DNA of 64,000 bases from Actinopolymorpha rutila (lineage in GTDB: Bacteria; Actinomycetota; Actinomycetes; Propionibacteriales; Actinopolymorphaceae): the NCBI RefSeq assembly GCF_013407855.1, contig NZ_JACBZH010000001.1, positions 3,348,001 through 3,412,000 of the forward strand, read 5' to 3'. A program made the translations under genes and the position numbers. The notes beneath the pieces are model-generated. The model did no database searches, was not told the origin of the DNA, and worked only from the letters and a program-made list of their open reading frames with translations. This document shows, in pieces, positions 8,696 to 16,721 of the stretch (the stretch's first letter is position 1; each line of letters starts with the position of its first letter).

Positions 8696-8846
8696 CAACG
8701 GTGCGGCCTCGGCGCTCTCCACGCCGGCCAAACTAGTACCTCGTCAAGGAACGTTGGCGTTGTAATCGTTTCGGGTGGAGGTGTGTCGGCGATACGGCCA
8801 CGGATCCTTGGGTGGCCCGAGCCCGCGCCGATCCGAGGTCGGGTAT

Positions 8847-9413
8847 TCAGCGCCTGGTCTGGTACCTGGTCAGGAGCACGCCGTCGGGAAACGTCCGGGT
8901 CTCCACCAGGTTGAGGTTCACCCAGTTGTCCAGGGCTGTGAAGAACGGCGTGCCGCCGCCCACCAGGACCGGGTGGGTGACGATCAAGTACTCGTCGATC
9001 AGCCCGGCCCGCATGGCCGCCGCGGCGAGGGTGGCGCCGCCGACGTCCATGGGACCGCCATCCTCGGTCTTGAGCCGGGTGATCTCGGTGACAGCGTCGC
9101 CGGTGACCAGGCGGGCGTTCCCCTCGACCGCGCTGGTCGTGGAGGAGAACACCACCTTCGGCATGTCCCGCCAGCGGCGGGCGTACTCGATCTGCGCCGG
9201 TGTGGCGCCAGGCTGCTGGTCGGCGGTCGGCCAGTGGGAGCTCATCGTCTCCCACAGTTTGCGCCCGTACAGCGCCAGGCCCGTCGCCCCCACCCGATCG
9301 GACCACCACTGGAACAGTTCGTCGCTCGGCACGCTCCAGCCGAGGTCGTCGCCGGGCGCGGCGATGTAGCCGTCCAGGCTCAGGCTCATCCCAAAGGTCA
9401 GGTACCGCGTCAT
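8847..9413 (-). CDS. RibD C-terminal/dihydrofolate-reductase-like protein
   Basis: A 188-residue protein of the RibD-C/DHFR-like group often annotated as dihydrofolate reductase family protein. Typical segments are TFGMSLSLDGYIAAPG at the start, LALYGRKLWETM, KVVFSSTT, GPMDVGGATLAAAAMRAGLIDEY cut by a glycine-rich NADPH-binding turn, and PVLVGGGTPFF. It probably binds NADPH and reduces an unknown small molecule. It lies between the inverted ends of an IS630-like remnant, so it may be passenger DNA. The ATG at 9413 has a weak GAAG site upstream. Confidence 0.75.
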   Translation of the reverse strand: MTRYLTFGMSLSLDGYIAAPGDDLGWSVPSDELFQWWSDRVGATGLALYGRKLWETMSSHWPTADQQPGATPAQIEYARRWRDMPKVVFSSTTSAVEGNARLVTGDAVTEITRLKTEDGGPMDVGGATLAAAAMRAGLIDEYLIVTHPVLVGGGTPFFTALDNWVNLNLVETRTFPDGVLLTRYQTRR

Positions 9414-9562
9414 CTCATCACTTCCTTGTCTCGGCGGCCTCCTCCGGCCAACCTCTCACCCCTGCTACGAACGCCTCGCTCCGAATCCGACAGGCTGCCG
9501 GCAGAAAGTTCTCACGGGGTCTCCGCCCGACAGCGGTCGCCGTCACGTGCTCGGCCAGTCAA

Positions 9563-9692
9563 CGGCAGCGACTACCCAGCCACGTCGCCCAAGAAGCCGC
9601 CGTCTCCCGCTACATCCGATGGACCAACCAACGCGCCCAACCTAAGACCAGGTTCGCCACCGGATCCAAGATCCGCCAGCCCGATACCTACC
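9563..9692 (+). pseudogene. IS630-type transposase C-terminal fragment
   Basis: One forward frame next to the right inverted end reads SRYIRWTNQRAQPKTRFATG followed by SKIRQPDTYP. The YIRW-N-x-x-A-x-PK-x-x-FA pattern resembles the end of IS630-family transposases (YxxWxNxxAxPKxxFA). The rest of the transposase, including the DDE residues, is absent, so it is a relic. The family call is by eye and would need a profile search. Confidence 0.5.
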
Positions 9693-9849
9693 CAACGTTG
9701 CCTGACGAGGCACTAGAATCTCGCGCACCGGGCCTGTCCCGCATGCGGCCAGTACGCAGGTAGGTCGGTCACGAACTGACCTGTCATGAGGGTGACCCGG
9801 GCGGGGACGTGCTCAGTCTCCGCCCGGGCCCACCCGCGGGCAACGAACC

Positions 9850-10539
9850 TCAGGTTCCGGTCGCAGCCTCGTTCAAGGCATCGCGTATGCGACGAACGTA
9901 GTCGGCAGGCTGGTCGCCAGTCTGAAGATCTGGCATGTCGAGTACGTATCGGAGTTGGTCGAGCGGCATGTGCCGTACGAAGGATCGCGGATCCTCGATC
10001 AGCTCCGTGAGCAGGTCGTCGCCCTCCACGAAGAACAGGTCGATGACCTTGGCGTCTCCGTCAGCGGAGAACAGCACGTGACGGTCACTCATGTCGACCC
10101 GCGGGCCCCACCACCGAACGTTCTCGCGGCCCCACTCGTCCATGGTGTCGACCTCGTGCCGGAGAGCGCGCAGGTCGGCATCGGCTTCCTCCGGATGCTT
10201 CCAGTGCCGCAGGAACTCCTCGACGACACCGGTGTTCCCGACGGTCAGGTACTCGAGTACGGCCAGGTGCCCGCCGCCATTGAGTCGAGTCGCCAGCTCT
10301 ATCCGTGGAACGTGGCGATTGCCCGCGCAGCGTACGCAGAGATCGACGAAGTACGTGTAACCCGGCTCGAACGGACTGACCCGGGCGGCGAGACGACCAT
10401 GCGGAGATCGATACACGTACGCCCAGTCGCCCTGACCGCACATCGCCCAGCCCAGGCGTTCGAGATGTTCCCGCACCCAGCGGTGATCCTGCTGGGGCCA
10501 TCGCACATCACGCAGGAGAACAAGATCGGGATCGTGCAC
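9850..10539 (-). CDS. uncharacterised protein with faint kinase-like layout
   Basis: A 229-residue soluble protein starting at a GTG (10539) that I cannot assign to a named family. It begins DPDLVLLRDVRWPQQDHRWV, then WAYVYRSPHGRLAARVSPFE, HVPRIELATRLNGGGHLAVL EYLT and later HVLFSADGDAKVIDLFFVEG. An N-terminal strand-turn-strand followed by a hinge-like EYLT and a late D-bearing strand resembles the order in protein-kinase-like folds, but no HxD catalytic loop is visible. It stands alone between the IS remnant and the flavin oxidoreductase. Confidence 0.5.
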   Translation of the reverse strand: MHDPDLVLLRDVRWPQQDHRWVREHLERLGWAMCGQGDWAYVYRSPHGRLAARVSPFEPGYTYFVDLCVRCAGNRHVPRIELATRLNGGGHLAVLEYLTVGNTGVVEEFLRHWKHPEEADADLRALRHEVDTMDEWGRENVRWWGPRVDMSDRHVLFSADGDAKVIDLFFVEGDDLLTELIEDPRSFVRHMPLDQLRYVLDMPDLQTGDQPADYVRRIRDALNEAATGT

Positions 10540-10608
10540 CAGGCGAACCTAGTCACTGGACGGCTGGCACCGCCAACGACTTGACGCCCCGCAGTGCACA
10601 CCGCTGAA

Positions 10609-11619
10609 TCAGGTGAGGATGGCGCCCTCGGCTGCGGCGAGCGCTGCGTCGGTGTCGGCGACGGCGAGGTGGGCGTTGATGTGGGCGCCGGCAAGCGCGC
10701 CCGCCGCAGCCGAGGCGCCCACGTGGGCGGTCAGGTCGGTGGCGTTGCCGGCCACCCACACCCCGGGCACGTCGGTGACGCCGGCCATGCCGGAGGCGAA
10801 GCGACGCCCCATGCCTGTGGGCAGGTCCTCCATCGGCAGTTCCAGACCGTCCAGGCCCTCGGTGCGGGCCAGCATCGTGGTCGCGACGGCGAGGACGTTG
10901 CGGGCCACGACCTGACCGTCGGCCAGTCGTACGCCGGAGATCTTCCCGTCGGCGGCCGTGACGACCTCGTCGACCGGGGTGTCGACGACGCGAACGTCAC
11001 GTGCGGCGAGCCGCGCGCGAGTGTCGGCATCGAGGTCGGTGCCCAGGGTGAAGTAGACGAGGTCCTCGGTCAACTGGCGGAACAGCAGCGCGTGGTGGAT
11101 GGAGGCGGGGCCGACGGCGAGGATGCCGATGGGTTCGTCGCGCACCTCCCAGCCGTGGCAGTACGGGCAGTGCACGACGCCGTGTCCCCAGTGCTCCGCC
11201 AGACCGGGAACATCCGGCAGCAGGTCGCGCAGGCCGGTGGCTACCAGCACGCGCCGCGCGGTCAGAGTGCGGCCGCCGGCCAGGGCGATGCCGAAGCGCA
11301 GGTCGCCGTCGACGGACGGGGCGGCGGGCACGGCGGAGGTCATCTCGTCGAAGACGACCAGGCCCCCGTAGCGGCGAACCTCCTCGCGTCCCCGGTCGTA
11401 CAACTCGGCAGGCGGGGTGCCGTCCAGCCCGAGGAGGCCGTGCACGCCCTCGGCAGGGGCGTTGCGTGGAGTGCCGCTGTCGATCACGACGACCGAACGG
11501 CGGGAGCGGGCGAGCATCAGCGCGCCGTTCAGGCCGGCGGCGCCGCCGCCGATCACCACGGCGTCGACGGTCTCGGCCGGCAGCGCGTCACTCACGGAGG
11601 GATCGGTCTTTACTGGCAT
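10609..11619 (-). CDS. thioredoxin-reductase-like FAD/NAD(P) oxidoreductase
   Basis: A 336-residue two-domain flavoprotein. The FAD site is DAVVIGGGAAGLNGALMLAR near residues 19-38. The redox-active disulfide motif is HCPYCHGWE at about 150, as in thioredoxin reductase and the antibiotic-disulfide oxidases such as GliT/HlmI. A late VWVAGNATD motif binds the flavin. It has the short TrxB-like architecture without a thioredoxin partner nearby. It is divergent from an XRE-cupin regulator across 95 bases, the common pairing in actinomycetes, so it is a likely regulatory target. Thiol substrate unknown. Confidence 0.8.
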   Translation of the reverse strand: MPVKTDPSVSDALPAETVDAVVIGGGAAGLNGALMLARSRRSVVVIDSGTPRNAPAEGVHGLLGLDGTPPAELYDRGREEVRRYGGLVVFDEMTSAVPAAPSVDGDLRFGIALAGGRTLTARRVLVATGLRDLLPDVPGLAEHWGHGVVHCPYCHGWEVRDEPIGILAVGPASIHHALLFRQLTEDLVYFTLGTDLDADTRARLAARDVRVVDTPVDEVVTAADGKISGVRLADGQVVARNVLAVATTMLARTEGLDGLELPMEDLPTGMGRRFASGMAGVTDVPGVWVAGNATDLTAHVGASAAAGALAGAHINAHLAVADTDAALAAAEGAILT

Positions 11620-11701
11620 GGTTCGTACCTTTCGTCCTGCCGTGGCCCCACCGATCGGGCTCTCTACACCCGACGCTAACCCGGAGCTTGCCCTGAAAGC
11701 A

Positions 11702-11724
11702 TAGGATCTTGCGTATGACGCAAG
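11702..11724 (+). promoter_or_regulatory. leaderless -10 element and palindromic operator on the XRE start codon
   Basis: A TAGGAT -10-like hexamer (11702-11707) ends seven bases before the ATG at 11715, the spacing expected for a leaderless transcript. Over it lies a perfect palindrome CTTGCGT-ATG-ACGCAAG (11708-11724) centred on the start codon itself. A dimeric repressor bound here would cover the transcription start, so autoregulation is the natural reading. A second site with the same CTTGC-N7-GCAAG arms lies at 12360-12376. Confidence 0.65.
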
Positions 11725-12284
11725 GAGACGACGAGCTGGAGAGCCTGGTACGCAAACGCATCCGTGCTCTACGGGTGGCTCAGGGCTGGTCCCTGGAGGA
11801 GCTGGCGAGACGAGCGAGCGTCAGCCAGTCCACGCTTTCCCGGATCGAGAACGGCCAGCGCCGCCTGGCGCTGGACCAACTCGTCACCCTCGCCCGCGCT
11901 CTGGACACCACCTTGGACCAGTTGGTCGAGACCGCCTCCGACGACATCGTCACCAGCCCGGTGATCGACGGTGCGCACGGGACGATGCGCTGGGCCATGA
12001 AGGCCGAGCCGGGCACGACCGTCGTACGCCAGCGCCTGACCGAGCCACCGCCGGACAATCCTGCACGCATGCGAGCACACCCCGGCCGCGAATGGCTCGT
12101 GGTCCTGTCCGGCACCGCGATCCTCATGCTCGGCCACGGCCGCTACCGGCTCGAGACCAACCAGGCCGCGGAGTTTCCGACCATGCTTCCGCACGCCATC
12201 GGCGCTGAGCGCGGACCCTGCGAGGTCCTCGGCATCTTCGACCGCGAGGCGCGGCGCAGCCATCAACGAGCCGAGAGCGACTGA
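11715..12284 (+). CDS. XRE-family regulator with C-terminal cupin domain
   Basis: A 189-residue regulator. Residues about 10-65 form the XRE helix-turn-helix (RIRALRVAQGWSLEELARRA, then SVSQSTLSRIENGQRRL). Residues about 95-180 form a small cupin barrel (HPGREWLVVLSGTAILMLG, then ETNQAAEFPTMLPHAIGAE) that in relatives binds a small ligand. The ATG at 11715 is favoured over an in-frame TTG at 11709 because it fits a leaderless transcript. It should repress itself and probably the divergent disulfide oxidoreductase and the downstream methyltransferase, whose leader carries a second operator-like site. Confidence 0.8.
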   Translation: MTQGDDELESLVRKRIRALRVAQGWSLEELARRASVSQSTLSRIENGQRRLALDQLVTLARALDTTLDQLVETASDDIVTSPVIDGAHGTMRWAMKAEPGTTVVRQRLTEPPPDNPARMRAHPGREWLVVLSGTAILMLGHGRYRLETNQAAEFPTMLPHAIGAERGPCEVLGIFDREARRSHQRAESD

Positions 12285-12325
12285 GTGATTGCCGTTTCGC
12301 GTCGCCGGGCAGGGCGATTCGGCGG

Positions 12326-12376
12326 CGCTTGCGTGTACGGCTGCCCGTGACAACCATCGCTTGCGTGTACGGCAAG
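12326..12376. promoter_or_regulatory. direct repeat and second XRE operator-like site before the methyltransferase
   Basis: A 16-base sequence CGCTTGCGTGTACGGC occurs twice exactly (12326-12341 and 12358-12373). The second copy continues to give CTTGC-gtgtacg-GCAAG (12360-12376), the same arms and spacing as the palindrome on the XRE start codon. It lies 41 bases ahead of the methyltransferase ATG at 12418. Confidence 0.45.
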
Positions 12377-12417
12377 AGCTCGTGCTCTCACGGCATCGTG
12401 CGCCCTACGGTGAGGGC

Positions 12418-13311
12418 ATGTCGTACGCACCTCACCCCGGCCCCCACCACGGCGAGCCGCACCATGACCAGGACCAGCACCGACACCAGGATCAGCCTGG
12501 CTCCGACGATCATGCGCGGATGCTCGACCTGGAGGCGGAAGCCCTTGCCGAGCACCTTGCCGCCATCACGGCGTGGCTGCCCGTCGCCTCGCCTCCTCGC
12601 CAGATCGTGGACCTGGGCTGCGGGACCGGGGCGGGCACCTTCGCCCTTCTCGATCGCTTCCCAGACGCGAACGTAACCGCGGTCGACTCCTCGGCCACAC
12701 ATCTGCAGCGGTTGTGGGAGAAGGCGAGTGCTCGCGGTGTGGAAGCGCGGGTGAGCACGGTGCAAGCCGACCTTGACGCCCCGGCCTGGCCCGACCTCGG
12801 TTCGCCGGATCTGGTGTGGGCCTCGGCTTCGATGCATCACCTGGCCGATCCCGAGCCCGCGCTGCGTAAGGTCCTCAGCATCCTCGCGCCCGGCGGGCTG
12901 TTCGCCCTCGTGGAGCTCGCCGGCTACCCACGATTCCTGCCCGACGACGCCCCTGCGGACCGCCCCGGCCTGGAAGAACGCTGCCACGCCGCGAGCGACC
13001 GCCACTTCGCCGAGCACCTGCCCCACCGCGGCATCGACTGGGGGCCGAAGCTGACCACCGCCGGATTCACGCGCGACGGCGAACGCACCTTCACCGTGAA
13101 CGTCGACGGCGCCCACAACAAGGCGTTCGGCGCCTACGCCCTGGGAAGCCTGCAACGCCTGCGCGGCAGCAGTGCCGAAGGAGTCCCTGCCGAGGATCTC
13201 GCCGCGCTCGACCGGCTCCTCGACCCCGAGAGCCCGGACAGCGTTCTGCGCCGCGACGATCTTGCCGTACGTACCGAACGCGTCGTCTGGGCAACTCGTC
13301 GCACCAGCTGA
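12418..13311 (+). CDS. SAM-dependent class I methyltransferase
   Basis: A 297-residue protein with a histidine- and aspartate-rich N-terminal tail (HHGEPHHDQDQHRHQDQ) ahead of the Rossmann core. Motif I is VDLGCGTGAGTF at about residue 65; WASASMHHLADPEPALRKV and LAPGGLFALVELAG are motifs typical of Methyltransf_11/12 proteins. The His-rich tail could bind metal; its role is unknown. The ATG at 12418 begins the tail; an upstream in-frame start at 12289 would overlap the regulator's intergenic operator DNA and is less likely. Methyl acceptor unknown. Confidence 0.75.
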   Translation: MSYAPHPGPHHGEPHHDQDQHRHQDQPGSDDHARMLDLEAEALAEHLAAITAWLPVASPPRQIVDLGCGTGAGTFALLDRFPDANVTAVDSSATHLQRLWEKASARGVEARVSTVQADLDAPAWPDLGSPDLVWASASMHHLADPEPALRKVLSILAPGGLFALVELAGYPRFLPDDAPADRPGLEERCHAASDRHFAEHLPHRGIDWGPKLTTAGFTRDGERTFTVNVDGAHNKAFGAYALGSLQRLRGSSAEGVPAEDLAALDRLLDPESPDSVLRRDDLAVRTERVVWATRRTS

Positions 13312-13331
13312 CTGCGCCCGAGGCGAGGTCT

Positions 13332-14327
13332 CTACGAGCCGACGCGCTCGGAGAGCTCCACGAGACGGTTCGAGAATCCCCACTCGTTGTCGTACCAGGC
13401 GAAGATCTTGATCTGGTCCCCGACTGCCTGGGTGAGGGGCGCGTCGAAGATTGCGGAGTGGGGGTTGCCGACGATGTCGGCGGAGACGAGCGGCGCCTGC
13501 GAGTAGGCAAGGTAGGTCGACATCCCCGGAGCCTCGGCCGCGCTGCGGAACGCCGCGTTGACCTCCTCGACGGTCGCCGGTCGCGAGAGCTTGACGGTGA
13601 GGTCCGTGATCGACCCGACGGGCACGGGCACACGCAGCGCGAGGCCGGTGAGCTTGCCGTCGAGCTCGGGGATGATTCGTCCGATCGTACGAGCGGCACC
13701 GGAGGACGTCGGGATCGTGGACAGGGCGGCCGCCCGTGCTCGGCGGAGGTCACCGTGCGGGGCGTCGTGGAGGCGCTGGTCGCTGGTGTAGGCGTGGACG
13801 GTCGTCATGAGACCGGACTCGATGCCGAACGCGTCGTGCAGCACCTTCGCCATCGGGGCGAGACAGTTCGTGGTGCAGGAGCCGTTGGAGAACACGTCTT
13901 CCGTCACGTCGACGGCATCATCGTTGACACCGAGCACGATCGCTGGGACATCGCCGTCGGCGGGCGCGGAGATGATGACCTTGCGCGCTCCCGCGGTCAG
14001 GTGCCGGCGGGCGCCGGCCGAGTCCGCGAACCGGCCGGTCGACTCGATGACGACATCCACGCGCTCGTCGCCCCAGGGGATGCGGGCCGGCTCGCGCTCG
14101 GAGGTGACGCGGATGCGCGCCCCGGCAACGACAATCGCGTCCCCGTCGACCTGCACGCCGTCCAGATGCCCGGACAGGGAGTCCCACTCCAGGAGCGAGG
14201 CGAGCGTCGCGGCATCGGCGATGTCGTTGATCGCGACAACCTCCACATCCGCATCGCTGCGCAGAACGGCGCGCAGGTAGCTGCGGCCGATGCGGCCGAA
14301 GCCGTTGATTCCGATCCGAACGGTCAT
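13332..14327 (-). CDS. gap: type I glyceraldehyde-3-phosphate dehydrogenase
   Basis: A 331-residue GAPDH. The Rossmann motif is INGFGRIGR at 7-15, an aspartate after the second strand (INDIAD, about 35) indicates NAD rather than NADP, the catalytic cysteine is in SNGSCTTNC at 151 and its histidine partner at about 178 (TVHAYTSDQ). The usual SNASCTTNC is changed to SNGSCTTNC. It converts glyceraldehyde-3-phosphate to 1,3-bisphosphoglycerate. It is not beside pgk/tpi; instead it lies 25 bases downstream of a TetR gene on the same strand, so it is probably a second, conditionally expressed GAPDH, perhaps for an inhibitor-tolerant or stress role. Confidence 0.85.
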   Translation of the reverse strand: MTVRIGINGFGRIGRSYLRAVLRSDADVEVVAINDIADAATLASLLEWDSLSGHLDGVQVDGDAIVVAGARIRVTSEREPARIPWGDERVDVVIESTGRFADSAGARRHLTAGARKVIISAPADGDVPAIVLGVNDDAVDVTEDVFSNGSCTTNCLAPMAKVLHDAFGIESGLMTTVHAYTSDQRLHDAPHGDLRRARAAALSTIPTSSGAARTIGRIIPELDGKLTGLALRVPVPVGSITDLTVKLSRPATVEEVNAAFRSAAEAPGMSTYLAYSQAPLVSADIVGNPHSAIFDAPLTQAVGDQIKIFAWYDNEWGFSNRLVELSERVGS

Positions 14328-14352
14328 GGGTGTCTTCTCCTTGTGGGGTTGG

Positions 14353-14931
14353 TCAGTGATCGGTAGCGACGGCGGAGTGAGCGGCGTCGAGCAGGGCGAC
14401 GGCTCCCCGGATCGCCGCGTCCATCGGCCCCTGCTCGCCCTTCGCGCGGGCGAGCACGTAGCCGCCCTGGACGACCGCGGCCAGCGTGCGGGCGAGCTCG
14501 CCCGGGACGATGCTCGCCGGGAGTTCCCCAGCAGCGACTGCCTCGGTAATCGCCTGCTCCCAGCGGCCCAGCATCGTGTCGAAGGCGTCCGCGACGATCG
14601 TGATGAGCTCCGGATCCCTGACGACCTGCGGGTCCTGGGTCATCCGGCCCACCCGGCATCCCCGCGTCCCCGGGCGTGGCGAGGAGAGGTAGCGCTTCAT
14701 CCGTTCCAGCGGCGAGCCCTCTCCCTCCAGTGGCGACGACTCGCCCGCCATTTCAGCGGTGACCGCCGACAGCGCCTCGATCGCGAGCTCGTGCTTCCCG
14801 CTGAAGTGGTGGTACATGCTGCCCTGGCCGACCCCGGCGCGCGCCATCACGTCACGCGGACTCGTCGCGGCATAGCCGCGCTCCCACAACAGGTCCGCCA
14901 TCGCCCCCGTCAGCTGGTCCCGTGAGTTCAT
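14353..14931 (-). CDS. TetR-family repressor upstream of gap
   Basis: A 192-residue TetR regulator from the ATG at 14931. Residues about 3-50 form the helix-turn-helix (MADLLWERGYAATSPRDVMA, then GVGQGSMYHHFSGKHELA). The C-terminal half carries the ligand and dimer domain, with VGRMTQDPQVV as in the TetR_C_6/YcdC-like group. It leads a two-gene leftward operon with gap. An 18-base partial palindrome ten bases before its start is the likely operator, so it probably represses itself and gap. Confidence 0.8.
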   Translation of the reverse strand: MNSRDQLTGAMADLLWERGYAATSPRDVMARAGVGQGSMYHHFSGKHELAIEALSAVTAEMAGESSPLEGEGSPLERMKRYLSSPRPGTRGCRVGRMTQDPQVVRDPELITIVADAFDTMLGRWEQAITEAVAAGELPASIVPGELARTLAAVVQGGYVLARAKGEQGPMDAAIRGAVALLDAAHSAVATDH

Positions 14932-14940
14932 GCGACCACT

Positions 14941-14958
14941 GTAACAACTAGTATGTAC
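14941..14958. promoter_or_regulatory. candidate TetR operator
   Basis: GTAACAACTAGTATGTAC reads GTA-N3-ACTAGT-N3-TAC, symmetric at 12 of 18 positions around a perfect ACTAGT core. It starts ten bases upstream of the TetR ATG and lies between the TetR-gap operon and the rightward ECF42 operon. Confidence 0.5.
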
Positions 14959-15004
14959 GACGCAGTGTCGAGCCGGAACGCGTCGTGAAGAAGCGGGACC
15001 GAGG

Positions 15005-15031
15005 TGTCGAGATACGGTCGGCCTGTTCGTC
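15005..15031 (+). promoter_or_regulatory. ECF42-class promoter A1 (TGTCGA-N17-CGTC)
   Basis: TGTCGA at 15005-15010 is followed after exactly 17 bases by CGTC at 15028-15031, 54 bases before the DGPF gene start. As I recall, the reported ECF42 consensus is TGTCGA at -35 with CGA/TC at -10, which this fits. The same element with identical spacing precedes the VOC gene at 17698. It is most likely recognised by the sigma factor encoded in this operon. Confidence 0.7.
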
Positions 15032-15084
15032 ATCCTCTCCGGCAGACCCTTTCCGGAAGACCTCTCCGGGTGAGTGGAGGACAC

Positions 15085-15471
15085 ATGCAGTACATGCTGT
15101 TGGTCTACGACTGCAAGCGGCCCGAGCCGGACGACCCGGGTTTCGCGGAGGCGCTCGCCAGGGTGAACGCGTTCGCCGACGAGTGCCGCCGGCGCGGTGC
15201 GTTCGTCTACGGGCATCCGCTGCAGGCAGAGCACACCGCCACCACCGTCAGCGTGCGCGACGGCCGGACGCTGATCACCGACGGCCCGTACGCCGAAACC
15301 CACGAGCATCTCGGCGGCGCCTACGTTCTGGACTGCCGCAACCTCGACGAGGCCCTGGAACTCGCCGCGATGTGCCCTATGGCCGAGCAGGGTGGGATCG
15401 AGGTACGGCCGATCGCCGGTGTGCCTGGCCTGGACCACCGCCGTTCGGACCTGGCGGCCACCGGCGAATGA
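15085..15471 (+). CDS. DGPF/YCII-domain protein of ECF42 module 1
   Basis: A 128-residue YCII-fold protein from the ATG at 15085 with GGAGG upstream. It carries the family fold ([20 protein letters not shown]), the TDGPYAET variant of the DGPF motif and the closing [13 protein letters not shown] helix. DGPF proteins are consistently encoded with ECF42 sigma factors and are thought to be their targets; their chemistry is unknown, possibly a dimeric small-molecule-binding or lyase role. Its stop overlaps the sigma start by ATGA, so the two are translationally coupled. It is expressed from promoter A1. Confidence 0.85.
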   Translation: MQYMLLVYDCKRPEPDDPGFAEALARVNAFADECRRRGAFVYGHPLQAEHTATTVSVRDGRTLITDGPYAETHEHLGGAYVLDCRNLDEALELAAMCPMAEQGGIEVRPIAGVPGLDHRRSDLAATGE

Positions 15472-16721
15472 ACGCCACGCCGGCAGCCGCGCCGGTATTG
15501 GAACAGGTCTACCGGGCTCATCGGGCAACGATGCTCGCCGCCCTGATCCGCGTCCTCGGTGACTTCGAACTCGCCGAGGAAGCTCTGCAGGACGCATGCA
15601 CCGTCGCGCTGCGCACCTGGGGCGAACCACCGCCCGACGACCCGGTGGCGTGGCTGCTGACCGCGGCCCGCAACAGCGCGATCGACCGGTTGCGGCGTGC
15701 CCGGCTCGGCCGGGAGAAGCTCGCCCAGCTCGGCGCGGCGCCGGAGGCGGTGACGACGATGACGGACTTCGGCGAGGACACGCTCCGCAGCATGGGGGAC
15801 GAGCGGCTCGCGCTGATCTTCACCTGCTGTCACCCCGCCCTGGCCGAGGACGCGCGGGTCGCCCTGACCCTGCAGGCCGTCGCGGGGCTGACCGCCGGTC
15901 AGATCGCCCGGGCTTTCCTGGTCGGTGAGCCGACGCTGGCCCAGCGTCTGGTGCGCGCGAAACGGAAGATCCGCGATGCCGGCATCAGTCTGGAGGTCCC
16001 GGCCGACGCGCTGCTGCCCGAGCGGCTCTCCAGCGTTCTCGCGGTGATCTATCTGATCTTCACCCAGGGCTACACCGCCGCGTACGACCGGCCCGAACGC
16101 CGTACGTTGCCGGAGGAGGCGATCAGGCTCGGCAAGCTCGTCGCCACCCTGATGCCCGACGAACCCGAAGCGCTCGGCCTGGTCGCGTTGCTGCTGTTGC
16201 ACGACTCGCGTAACACCGCGCGCTACAGCGCCTCCGGCGACGTGGTGTTGCTGGCCGACCAGGACAGGTCCCGCTGGGACCAGAAGGAGATCATCGAAGC
16301 CGTCGGGCTACTGGATCGGGCGCTGCGCATGGGCAGGCCGGGTCCGTACCAGCTGCAGGCCGGGATCGCCGCGCTGCACGCCCAGGCCGACTCCGACCAA
16401 CGTACGGACTGGCCGGGGATCGCCGCTCTCTACGCCCGACTGCTCATGCTGACCCCGTCGCCGGTGGTGGCGCTCAACCATGCCGTCGCCGTGGCCGCGG
16501 CCACCAACCCGGCCGAGGGCTTGGCGCTGATCGACCGGATCGACGGGCTCGACCGCTACCACCTGCTGCATGCGGCCCGAGCCGACCTCCTGCGCCGTCT
16601 CGGCCGCACCACGGAGGCGGCATCGGCGTACCGGCGTGCCCACGAACTCGCCACCAACCCCGCCGACCGGCGGTTCCTCGCCGGCCGGCTACACGATCTC
16701 GACCTCACGGAGTCCCGATGA
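15468..16721 (+). CDS. ECF42-type sigma factor with TPR-like tail (module 1)
   Basis: A 417-residue sigma-70-like factor. Region 2 spans about 10-80 ([40 protein letters not shown]) and region 4 about 110-170 ([20 protein letters not shown], then [14 protein letters not shown]). The C-terminal 230 residues form the helical extension that defines ECF42 and includes [31 protein letters not shown]-like repeats; it replaces a separate anti-sigma factor as the control element. It is coupled by ATGA to the DGPF gene before it and to the AhpD-like gene after it. Expected to transcribe promoters A1 and A2. Confidence 0.85.
   Translation: MNATPAAAPVLEQVYRAHRATMLAALIRVLGDFELAEEALQDACTVALRTWGEPPPDDPVAWLLTAARNSAIDRLRRARLGREKLAQLGAAPEAVTTMTDFGEDTLRSMGDERLALIFTCCHPALAEDARVALTLQAVAGLTAGQIARAFLVGEPTLAQRLVRAKRKIRDAGISLEVPADALLPERLSSVLAVIYLIFTQGYTAAYDRPERRTLPEEAIRLGKLVATLMPDEPEALGLVALLLLHDSRNTARYSASGDVVLLADQDRSRWDQKEIIEAVGLLDRALRMGRPGPYQLQAGIAALHAQADSDQRTDWPGIAALYARLLMLTPSPVVALNHAVAVAAATNPAEGLALIDRIDGLDRYHLLHAARADLLRRLGRTTEAASAYRRAHELATNPADRRFLAGRLHDLDLTESR

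Larger units (their letters stand above)
8733..9716. mobile_element. IS630-like remnant with 25-bp imperfect inverted ends
   Basis: Left end 8733-8757 and right end 9692-9716 are inverted copies matching at 22 of 25 bases, and both outer edges read CTAG, so each end abuts a TA dinucleotide as expected for IS630/Tc1-type insertion. The 984-base span is close to a normal IS630 length, but inside lies a RibD-like gene instead of a full transposase; only a C-terminal transposase-like stretch survives beside the right end. This looks like either a decayed IS invaded by foreign DNA or a transposase-less cassette moved by a relative elsewhere. Confidence 0.6.

Noticed and set aside
14966..14971. Another TGTCGA 34 bases upstream of promoter A1
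   Set aside because: No CGTC or CGAC at 17 bases; treated as an incidental half-site.
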